Assembly (NCBI GenBank): GCA_008973525.1
Contig: WACJ01000501.1
Coordinates: forward strand, 1,860,001 to 1,924,000
Length of the DNA: 64,000 nucleotides
Source: Stenopsyche tienmushanensis
Lineage: Eukaryota > Arthropoda > Insecta > Trichoptera > Stenopsychidae
Direction of reading: 5' to 3'
A program made the translations under genes and the position numbers. This document shows positions 55,079-64,000 of the stretch, piece after piece. Under the pieces are notes generated by a model. It did not search any database, had not been told where the DNA came from, and saw only the letters and a list, made by a program, of their open reading frames with translations. Position 1 is the stretch's first letter, and each line of letters opens with the position of its first letter.

Positions 55079-55374
55079 TTATACGCAGTTCACCATCTCT
55101 AGAATAAATATTGTAAAACAGATGCAGTATAAGTTTTCCGTAAATATAAAAATATAATAATACCAATTGTCGGAATGCAAGAAGAGACTAAATGTGTAGA
55201 ACAAGCCTGAATATGGATGGGCAGAATGATCTTGTGTTGGCTGGACGTTAGATTGACTTTGGATGGAGGCAGCTTCAAACACATCCAGCAGCTTCTCAAC
55301 GATTCTCAGATGATCAGACTTTTTAATATATTCTCGACCTTCGGCAGGATTGATTGAATATATTCCCGATGGTC
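55079..55374 (-). CDS. Candidate terminal exon of an unidentified gene
   Basis: On the minus strand a good splice acceptor (tttttttctttacag, AG at 55376-55375) is followed by an open frame entered in phase 2. It reads PSGIYSINPAEGREYIKKSD, HLRIVEKLLDVFEAAS and QSQSNVQPTQDHSAHPYS, and stops at 55079. The first ~60 residues have a composition typical of coding sequence; the last ~35 (rich in Tyr, Phe, Ile) look less so and may lie beyond a donor site. I do not recognise the protein. Upstream exons would lie at higher coordinates and were not found. Confidence 0.4.
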
Positions 55375-56476
55375 CTGTAAAGAAAAAAACACATATATAC
55401 CGTTCATTTTTCTTTCAATAAGAAATCTTTTGAAAACGAAGGAAAATTGCCGAAAAATAATGGTAATAAAATATGCGATGCGTTTAGATTACCTTATTGA
55501 CATGGTAGTCGTAGAAGTTGGTGATTTATAATCATTATCAAATATTGACTGGATTATGACTTGGAAAAACACCCAAAAGACAGATAAGGGAGCTGTGCAG
55601 GTAACGTCTTGCTCAGATTCAACTGGGCAGTGTCAAGAAGCTAGCTCAGGTATTAGTCTTATATAGACGTTTTATCAGCAAGGGATTAATTGATCCTATC
55701 GGGATTAACCTTCAAATTATCAGCATGCCAAAGATTAAAGGTTTTATCGCCGGTAATGCTGTAAATGCGACTTGATTTTTTAAAATGATAATGTTAACAG
55801 CATAAAATTTCCCCAAAGTAAGATTATCGCCATTTTTGTTTATACACTTTTTTTTGTAGAAGGATCACGTTTTACTCCAGCCTGCCTGTTGTAAAGATAA
55901 AAGATTTAAAAACGAAAAAGGTTTAAAACTAGCTAAAAACTCTTCTGAGAAGAACCTTTTCTTACCTAGACCAATGTGTCGTCACGCCGAGTGCAATTCA
56001 ATATTTTTCGTCCAAATTTTTTTAAATTATGAAAAAATAGTTTTTAATTTAGACAAGCCCTAAGGATTGAAGGTTATCAATGGATATAAATTGCAGTAGA
56101 TATCAATCGTAAACGTTCATAAAATTTACAAAAATGATAATAAAATCAAATAAGATTAAAACGAACGATTAATGATAGCAAATATGATGAAGAAATAAAA
56201 ATAGAAAATAAGATTAAAACGTAAGATCAATATCAACAAATATACTGATAAAATATAACTATATAAACAAGATGATATTGCGACAGATAACAAGTATTAA
56301 AATTAAAAAAAAAACCCAAAAGAGACTACAAAATAAATATGCTATATTTATCGAAGAGTACGAAATCTATTTTACGTTAAAGCAAATGCCAGCACGCTTA
56401 ATGCCAGAATGAAAATATTATTGATTTCAAATGTGACTCAAACACCAGCCATTGAATGATTTCTGCTTAAATTTAT
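55375..56476. other. AT-rich non-genic stretch (possible intron)
   Basis: No gene. A donor-like ctag|gtaagaaaa lies on the minus strand near 55971, but the sequence before it is not open in a compatible frame. Confidence 0.4.
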
Positions 56477-57165
56477 TATGCCTTCAATTCAGCGAGATGG
56501 CACTTAATTCTTGGGGCCTTGAAGAAAATTGACACCCCATCATACCTCATCAGAATGGTAGAGAGCTACCTGCATGGGAAAGCCCTTATCTACGAAAACG
56601 CCGACGGGGAGAGATGAAAAAACCTCGTGACGGCAGGCATTCCACAGGGGTCGGTGCTCGAACCCGCCCTGTGGAACATAATGTACGACGAACTGCTGAG
56701 GACGCCACTAATGGACGAGTGATTCGCTGATGATGTTGCCATCCTAGTCACTGCCAAATCCATGGATATCTTGCGAACGACCTACGAGGACGCGCTGAGG
56801 AAGGCTAAGAAGTGGCTGACAGGAGCTGGTCTGGAGTTCACTGTTCAAAAAGAGGAGGCCCTCAGGAGATTAATGACAAGTTCCGATTCGTCACCCACAC
56901 GGAGAAGACGACAGCAAAGGCGGCCTGGCCAGGTTGATGCCCAATATTGGTGACGATGCTGCACACACGATATTTATCTGCCCAGCATGAAGCACTGAAA
57001 GGGACATCTTACGGAAGGAGCAGGAAATCAGCTCGCTCTCCCCTAGCAACATGGTACCTTCAATGTTGTCGGTACCGTGTATTGATTCAAAAAAAAAAAA
57101 ACAAAAAAAGGGTTTTAATGAAAAAGATGATGAATAATATTGTTGAAGCAACAGTTTGAAATAGA
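56477..57165 (+). pseudogene. Reverse-transcriptase fragment of another R1-like family, internally deleted
   Basis: The plus-strand frame reads FNSARWHLILGALKKID, YLIRMVESYLHGKALIY, then a stop, AGIPQGSVLEPALWNIMYDE and, after another stop, FADDVAILVT (catalytic box, both Asp present) and EDALRKAKKWLTGAGLEF. At about 56880-56950 it jumps to AARLGRLMPNI-like and DDAAHTIFICPA-like sequence, which belongs near the C-terminal zinc knuckle, so several hundred codons are deleted. It ends near an A-rich tract at 57089. It is dead and truncated at both ends. The motifs differ enough from the 43- and 63-kb copies to suggest a separate family. Confidence 0.8.
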
Positions 57166-59164
57166 AAGAAAATGCTGTGTTCCAATAATTCTGACGGATG
57201 CACCTTTCGAATTGAAGCCAGTGCAGTTTCCGACGTAGGCATCAACAAAGCATAGGGACACACAGGGTATACGTGCATGCTGCTCACATGGATAGCGCGC
57301 GCAGTCGACGGTCATCCAATAAAATTTTATGGGGAGGTTATCTCATTTGGTTGACCACTAGCACTTTTGATTTTGAAAATAAAATTTGATGATTTGCATT
57401 CATTGTTTCACATTATAACCTTTCATGTTAGTTTGCAATACATAGTTTAATAATTCATAATAAATTTGATAGATGTTACTAATATTTTGCTGTTAAATCA
57501 TTTTTAGCATCGGGTTTTAAGGTAATGTATTCGAAAAAAATAAAATAAATATCAAACCCCATCGATAGATCCGAGATTTGTCTGGCATTTGGAGGGTCTC
57601 GATCGTATATCACGTTCGCTCATGGCGTCATGTTGAAAATGTTCTAAACATAAAAGAGCCCATATTCGATCCAACAATGGTGTCAGTGTAAATAAAATGG
57701 CATTGTTATCCGTGTCGCGAGTTCTTTTCATTTGCAAAAAATGGCCTTTTTGCGGATTTTCTTACATCCGAGATACCTTGGGGCCCGGGGAACCCGTCCA
57801 TTGACATAATAGTTTCGTCACGTTGTCCGCGGGGACCGGCTAGGACTTTTTCAATTCGACCGTGAAACCTTGGATATGTAAATGGGGGATTCGGAGGAAA
57901 ACTTGTGATTGAAAATGCGGGGATTTGCTACATGCTGAAATTTGAATTAGACCGAACAGAAGGGGAATCAGCAAAAATGTCGTCTTTGGAAAACGCCTTT
58001 TTAATCATTTTCGCGCAAGCTATCGAACCGAATTTGATTGAAATAGATCAAACAAATACACTTTTTAAAAAATCCATCGAAAAAAATATAAAAATAATCA
58101 TCATTTAATTTTTATGCAATTTCGTACACCGGTGTTTTCTTGACATTATCGTCAAGTGGTTGTTAAAAATAATATTTTTTTTTAGAATTTGAGATCTAAT
58201 TACAATAACGATCGTTTTTATGTATCGATTGAATAAAAAATATTATCGGAATATTATAGAAAATCAAATATAAAAATAAGAAAATGGCAAGTTAACGTTA
58301 ATAGATTTCATATATATATTTTTTTGCGAGATATTTTATATGTTGTAAGTTGAATATAAAAAGTGTAGTGTTATTGTGATAAACGGTTTGTTTTGGACGT
58401 TATTTTTATCTTCGGCCCTTAGATAAGGTCGCAAATGAAAAATTATATCGAAGAAGTGGCCCAAGCAAAAGGAAAGAAGTTGTAATGGGCAAGAGTGCCG
58501 GAAGTAATTTTTATATATGAGCGTGTAGAAAAAAAAACGGTTAAGCATCATCAGTCTAAGGTGAAAATGATAAACACTCGAAAGTTAAAAAAGTGGACTC
58601 AGAAGTGAAGATTTACGAGGGCGGATCATAGCCGACAAAAGAAAATGTTTGCCGAGTTTCGCAGATAAAAGGGGGCTTCGGCCCTGCATTTGACACTTCC
58701 TCGTGAGGCTGGGCTTCACCACCCCCGAGTCCACCCTTGGGTTTCCTGTGACGTTGACAGCCAAAGAAATTACCCCTATAAAATAAAGGAGGATAAATGG
58801 CGCTTCTCCGAGGAGATTTGGATTGTCTAATGTTTAATAATATGCCCATTTTGTCTCGACATAAGAGGGGCGTGCTGATGCGGCCTTAAACTTGAATTTA
58901 ACTAATATGTATGTATCGACCACATTCGTCATTTGCTGATTGGCTAGTTTTGCTTAACCAACAATAGTTGTTCAGACGAAAAAAAAAATTAAGGTCAAAA
59001 AGTGAATTCGTGAAGAAAATCAGTCATTGGTGATAAATATATTTAAAGACGAGCTTAAGCATATGGTAACGGTCTCATTGATAAATATGTTAGTCTTGAA
59101 AATTATTAAAAAAATGGAATTGTAATAAAACGAGTATATTAGAAAGACCTTAATTATAAGGCAT
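57166..59164. other. Non-genic; GC-richer patches at 57.55-57.87 and 58.6-58.9 kb
   Basis: No gene recognised. The first patch includes ggggcccggggaaccc (57781-57796). The second has a TATA-like cctataaaataaagg near 58776. Both could be promoter-proximal or regulatory, but no transcript could be followed. The 67-codon frame at 57905-58108 is unsupported. Confidence 0.4.
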
Positions 59165-59430
59165 GTTCAGAAAGTAAGTGTACTAGATTTTTGTTTGAGT
59201 TTTGACCAAAATGATGCCTCTTCGGTCCCAAAACACCGAGTTCATGATTTTTTGAGCGAAATTGTGGTTATGATTTTTTTGGCAGATGGAAAATTAGTGT
59301 TAAGCTACTGTGACGACTGTCTTTTTAACTTAGGCATATAATGAAACACCCACTTTTCATTTCCAGTCACAATAGAGCTCAGAAAATCCTCATTGTCTAA
59401 TTCAAGTCGCGAGCATCCGCGATGAATTAG
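59165..59430 (-). pseudogene. Mariner transposase catalytic fragment
   Basis: On the minus strand: DFLSSIVTGNEKWVFHYMPK near 59340-59395 and, after a stop and frame change, MNSVFWDRRGIILVK near 59200-59245. These are the first and second catalytic regions of a D,D34D mariner transposase. The first Asp is Asn (TGNEKW for TGDETW); the second is kept in FWD. It ends near a cttactttctgaacatgcc stretch at 59163-59181, which resembles a mariner terminal repeat. The C-terminal third is missing. Confidence 0.78.
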
Positions 59431-59744
59431 AAGGATCAGAGGTTAAAATGTTTATTTCCGGCTGTTGGATCTGCTTTATTGGATGGTTGAAAAAGAGGGG
59501 GGGGGGGAAGATTAAGACCAACCCTTTGACAAGCCACCGTTACGTAGACTGAAGGCATCGGGCGCAGTTTCTCAATCGCATGCCATCACGGGGCTCATGC
59601 TTCCAAATGAACAGGTCGTTCCAGATTACTGAACATCCCAGTTTTTCACAAGACACGGACAGTTTAGGGGTTCGCTAAGTTTGGATTTTCCTTGACCTCA
59701 AAGTACCCATGCACCCGTTTCCCATGCACGCACTGCAGTACAGC
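59431..59744. other. Non-genic, unidentified
   Basis: A G10-11 run lies near 59498-59508. No gene is seen. Confidence 0.45.
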
Positions 59745-59885
59745 GCATTCGAAGTGTCAGCGGTCTGAAAGGCGGACCGGTTGGACACAAACCTTGTGGA
59801 AACTCTCTCTTCATTATTAGGGCATATCTTTGCGTAAGTTATGGGGAGAAATGCATCTATGAGGTCTTCTACTATATAATATTTT
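59745..59885. repeat. Mariner-derived dispersed repeat, copy at 59.7 kb
   Basis: Short copy carrying the hallmark gtcagcggtctgaaag, gcggaccggttggacac, accttgtgg and 'ttattagggcatat'. It is closest in wording to the 2.9-kb copy, with which it also shares 'agaaatgcatc/tatcc'. Confidence 0.65.
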
Positions 59886-61386
59886 TAGAAGAAAATCAGA
59901 AACTGACAAGTTTGCAAGGCAATCCAGTAATTTTATTTTTGTAAGACCGCTTGCAATTTTCGAGTATTTTTTCCATCTACATTACAAAACTCTTCGTCAT
60001 TGGAAAGTCTCGCAATTGGAGTCTCTCAAATTTATAAATAAATATCTTATGTAGACCAGCTATATGTCAACATGTGACAATTTTGTTTATATATCATATG
60101 AAAAAACGTCACGGTTAAAAAATATACAGTGATGACATATGGGCGCTACGTTTGGAAGATCATATAATAGTTTATAACTTTATCTTTAAAAATATTTGTT
60201 GAGAAATTATTTTAATAGAGTGTTCATCTTCTACCCTAATATTTATAAAACGCTTTTCATCCTATTAAACTGATTTTCGCTAAGTAATAATTCAGTTTAT
60301 TAAACACCATAAGTCTGTGTGGGTTGCTTGCCATTTTTATATAATAATTTAATATGTACATAATATAGCAATATATGGAGGCTTTATTCTGCTTCTATAT
60401 TGAGACATCTAATCAGGGGGCTGTCTGACTGTGAATAAATTGTTTGAATTGGGTTGAGACGATCTTCTTTGTTCTTCTTGTTTCTATCATATCGAGGCTT
60501 TTGACTGCCGAAAGAATAGGCGATATTTAGGTCAAATGACATCTTGAAAACAAAATCCTCCTTTCTTATTGACACGAATACATTTCAACCCCCAAGTACG
60601 CCCTTGTAGCGACGAAAGTTTCAATTTATGTCTAATAATGGAACATATTCAAAAGACGGCGCAGAGTCTCGTATTTGTTAAGGGTTTTATGCTAAATTAA
60701 TATGATATTTTTGCGTTATTTGATATTTGGGTCACCTGGCAATATATAAGCAAGAATCTTCCATACGACTCTGACATAGAATGATGTAAAAAATGTGTGA
60801 AATAAAATATGATGGCATTATATTAGATTCCGTGAATGGTCAGGAAATGTAATAAGGATTTAGATATTATGACAGCAATACTTTACGAAATGTTATATAC
60901 GATATATTTTTTTTATTACAAATGATGACGTGACATATTCAATAAGGTACTTGAACGGTAAAGAAGGGACGTGATAAATTCTATCATTGCGGAAAAGGTC
61001 AATTTCATGCCCGCACCAAAACCGAAAAAAAATTGATTTATAAATGCGAAAATAGAATTTCGTAATATTTTCTGCTTATATTTCCGCAAGAAATATGCGC
61101 GAAAGATGTTGAAGGCTTTTTTTCTTGGATAGAGAACATTTGAGGGACCTGTATAAATAATTTATTTTTTTGATGGGAGAAATTCTTACCTCGAAAAATG
61201 TGGCCCCGGAACATCAATTTACTTCCACGGGGTTGAAAATAAGGGAAAAGGGTCTTCATTAAAAAAATATGAATAACAACTTCGACGTCTATCGGATTAA
61301 ATTCGTAGCTTTGTGTGAGAAAAATGTGTTATAATTTATGTAAGCTTCACAAATTAAATCCTAAGACTTAATATTCATTAAAAAAT
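59886..61386. other. AT-rich non-genic stretch
   Basis: No gene recognised. Frames at 60384-60575 and 61038-61259 (minus) have no motif or support. Confidence 0.5.
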
Positions 61387-61955
61387 ATGAGAGGTTTCAA
61401 ATATAATCTGAAAATTTGCTGTACAAATTTATTAACGATAAAAAAAATTCCATCGGATAGAAAGCTTCTTGATCCCGTCATTGAAGAAAGAAAGCAAGAA
61501 GTAGCAGTCCTCTGTTGCGCAACGCGTAATTATTTATTTTCTCGCAAACAAAGGCGTGAAATTTTGGCGAGAAGGCTTGAGACATAGTTAGGTGATGCTA
61601 CTCTAAGTAAGACTCAAGTCTTTGATCAGGTTCAAAAATTTTGTAAATGTCGAGAAAAAATCTTCTTGAAAAGTGATGGCTACAGTATTTTGGGACTCGA
61701 AAGGTATTTTATTGATTGCTTTTCTACATGACAGACAGCTAGTAAATGCGGCTTACTACTGCCAGCTGTTAGATGATGCTAAGGCTGCTCATCGTAATAA
61801 AAGACTAATTCGAGCTGTCGTTCTTGGTGAGCATTTCACTCTACGGTGCCCACTCATAAAACCCGGGGGAGAGAGGCAATCCTATACCCATGGGGTAACA
61901 GTTGAATTCCTGAGGCAAAGGAACTTCAACTCATTTGGAAGACGCTGAGTAAAAG
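61387..61955 (+). pseudogene. Rearranged mariner fragments
   Basis: Two pieces in opposite orientation. 61387-61500 matches 4423-4530 and is the 3' end of a minus-strand mariner. From about 61505 a plus-strand copy begins: REILARRLET, stop, LGDATLSKTQVFD (N-terminal DNA-binding part). After an internal deletion at ~61670 it reads MATVFWDSKGILLIAFL (second catalytic Asp present), NAAYYCQLLDDAKAAH and ends near 61.95 kb. The block between the first and second catalytic regions and the C-terminus is missing, so it is dead. It is the same family as the 4.4-kb pseudogene. Confidence 0.75.
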
Positions 61956-62880
61956 GGGTGGTAGCCAAATTCATAGGTAGACATTCCGGTGTGGCTAGTC
62001 TGTGGACATTTGGAATAGACCGCACAACGGCACGGGGGATAAACTCTGCTTATAAACGCATTCGCAGACACGTCTGCAATTGCAGACGGATGTTGACAAG
62101 TGTTTATTGCGCCGGATATCTGAGAATATAGGAGCGCGTTTGTATGTGTGCGTGTATCAACTTGCACCAATAATATTCCTACACATCACCAGCTGTGTCC
62201 AAGTCAGTTTAGTTATAATATAAAATTTTTAAAAACAGATTTTTTTGATGATGAATTTATTCTAATGATTACTTGAATGAAGAAGTTCTTAAACTAATGT
62301 AGTCCGCGGATTCCTTCTGGAACCCCGTTTTTTTGCTGACCCCATCCCAAGCGTAGGTATTTTACGTCTTCAAATTATAACCTTCTTAAAATGATGATAT
62401 TTCATCTATTATACATGGCAGTGTTTAATTCGTGGATTTTATACCGCATCAAAATGGAAAAAGCGATAAGTTTTCTGAAATTTAGGGACGTTTTGATAAA
62501 GTCCATGTAGCAAATGGTAGAGAGTTGATGGCTACGACTTCCCGCCAAACAATTGTAAATTCAAAAAACCGTACTATTTCACTTGAATTGGAATATATTT
62601 ATTTTAGAAAAAAGCCCTTTCCGATTAATTAAAGAAGACAGAGCTGTTTTTTTACGCTATAATTAGTGCTCAAACGAAAATAAGAGCACTAACACTTCGT
62701 GTAGATGTCAAAAATTTCCATGGTCTTTGTGACCCGTGCAGCTATTTTTGTAGCCTTATAAATCTTTTTTGTATAATTTTGTAAATGTGTACTTTTTTAT
62801 AATTTGTGACTAAATATCTGTGTAATTTATGCAAATTTGTAAACCTCGGAATCATCTTACATTACTACTGTGTACTGTGT
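61956..62880. other. Non-genic stretch
   Basis: No gene recognised. A somewhat GC-richer part at 61.95-62.18 kb is unidentified. Confidence 0.5.
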
Positions 62881-62885
62881 AATAT

Positions 62886-63795
62886 TTTTTTTTTCCTGTG
62901 GGAGCGTAAATCTTCGCAAGACTTCCGGATAATGTTGCCATCATCCGGGGAGTGTGGGATTTACGTCTGCATGAGTTTCCATAAGGGAAGCCCACCAGCC
63001 GCACCTACCCACTAAATCGCTCCCTTTGGTCTCCTCTGCCCCCCTGGTATTGTTTTACACATTGCTTCAAGGGTGACAGGTAGTCTAGCCATTTAATGGC
63101 CCTATTCTATTGTTGAATAGGGTCTCTGCGCCTCTCTCTTTCACTGTCTTCTTTGGCGCTCATGATGTCTTCCACATAGTCGCGCCAAAGGTCCCATTTT
63201 CTCTTGCTTTCCATCATGCTGTGGACCATGTTGTCAGCGTTGAGCTCGGTCACCCCGAGTGCTTGTTTCAGCAGTATTCTCTGGGGTTCCCAAGCCTCAC
63301 AGCCAATGATGGTGTGCTCTGCGTCGTCGACCTCCGCTTGGCAGTGTTGGCACGTAGCGGATGGTTCTTTGCCAATCCGCATCAGGTACGCACCGAAGCA
63401 TCCGTGCCCAGTGAGCACCTGCGTCAAGCGGTAGGTTGTTTCACCGTGTTCCCGGGCCCTTCACCGACTTATGACCGGGATAAGTCGATGGGTCCATCTT
63501 CCCTTGCTGGACTGATCCCATCTCCGTTGCCAGGCTTCCCTCAGTTTCTGGTCATGTTCATTGCGACTTTTAGGATCTTCGTAGTCCAAGGCCCTCTTCT
63601 TTGCTTGGAGGTCCAGCGGGGGTATTCCAGCGATCACGAGCACCGCTTCTTCAGATACAGTTCTGTATGCTGCGGTGACTCGGAGCGCTCCCTGCCGCTG
63701 GACTCCGGCCAGCTTCCTTCTGTAGCTTTCGTGTCTGAGCGACTCATGCCATATCGGGGCTCCGTACAGAAGGATCGAGTGTATTACCTCGACTG
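62886..63795 (-). pseudogene. 5'-truncated R1-like retrotransposon, minus strand, 63 kb
   Basis: Same family as the 43-kb copy and very similar to it. From 63795 downward it reads VIHSILLYGAPIWHESL, VQRQGALRVTAAYRTVSEEA, VIAGIPPLDLQAKKRALDYE and RLIPVISR, then TGA where the sister copy has TGG (Trp), then in the same frame RAREHGETTYRLTQVLTGHG, CQHCQAEVDDAEHTIIGC (zinc knuckle intact) and the stop near 63107. The 3' UTR ends with a poly(A) tract (T9 on the plus strand, 62886-62894). A single nonsense codon inactivates what remains. The reverse-transcriptase core is absent. Confidence 0.88.
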
Positions 63796-64000
63796 TGTAA
63801 TATACGCACGTCGATAGTGACATGAGAAGAGATACGAGACAAGGAACAATAATAGTGTGTTTATTGAAGGTTTAACTCAATTTCTATGTTCATGAATTGC
63901 GTCGCTAGTCCGTGTCCGCGAATGCGTTAAGATTCTAAATATCATTGCCTGTTTAGTATCAACGCGTTTTTCTTCTGCATGACAGTAGCCATAACTAGTA
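63796..64000. other. Non-genic, window end
   Basis: No feature recognised. Confidence 0.5.

Noticed and set aside
63110..63817. 235-codon plus-strand frame
   Set aside because: Antisense to the R1-like polyprotein fragment, with low-complexity composition and no motif.
1..64000. tRNA, rRNA, snRNA genes and CRISPR arrays
   Set aside because: No cloverleaf with A and B boxes, no rRNA-like stretch and no regular direct-repeat/spacer pattern was seen. TCTGACACCA occurrences are the complement of LTR primer sites, not tRNA ends.

Overview
The window reads as nuclear DNA of an arthropod, most likely an insect. It is AT-rich, gene-poor and crowded with decayed transposable elements of kinds typical of insects: R1-clade non-LTR retrotransposons, mariner and piggyBac DNA transposons, and solo LTRs. 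There are no operons, rRNA, CRISPR or tRNA genes. The species cannot be named from the sequence.

Layout. 0-8.4 kb: decayed mobile DNA, with a reverse-transcriptase remnant (2.2-2.7 kb), a mariner transposase pseudogene (4.4-5.3 kb, minus), a directly duplicated 0.4-kb segment (1.46 and 7.2 kb) and copies of a mariner-derived repeat. 8.4-14.1 kb: an apparently intact R1-clade retrotransposon on the minus strand, with ORF1 (gag-like, three zinc knuckles) and ORF2 (endonuclease plus reverse transcriptase, motifs intact) overlapping by 8 nt; its downstream end lies in a mariner-derived repeat. 14-23 kb: mostly non-genic, with a few repeats. 23-28.6 kb: LTR fragments with tRNA primer-binding sites, partly in tandem, plus a truncated R1-like 3' end. 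30-41 kb: a 351-bp mariner MITE with perfect inverted repeats and TA flanks, mariner remnants, solo LTRs and a TTAA-flanked 1.29-kb piggyBac remnant. 43.3-45.5 kb: two truncated R1-like copies joined head to head. 47.8-48.9 kb: LTR and mariner scraps.

49.7-54.9 kb holds the one substantial candidate host gene: an intronless minus-strand ORF for a 1708-residue secreted leucine-rich-repeat protein. About half of it is an array of alternating 24-residue LRRs arranged as 48-residue pairs. Four pairs form a 576-bp higher-order unit, and two adjacent units differ at only about 5 positions, so the array has grown or been homogenised recently. A possible terminal exon of another minus-strand gene lies just upstream (55.1-55.4 kb). 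56-64 kb returns to transposon remnants (R1-like, mariner, mariner-derived repeat) and unremarkable AT-rich DNA.

Apart from the LRR gene and the intact retrotransposon, no gene is convincingly intact. The most interesting items are the LRR array, the retrotransposon with its odd oppositely polarised homopolymer tracts, and the piggyBac and mariner deletion derivatives with preserved ends. No statement here rests on a database search.
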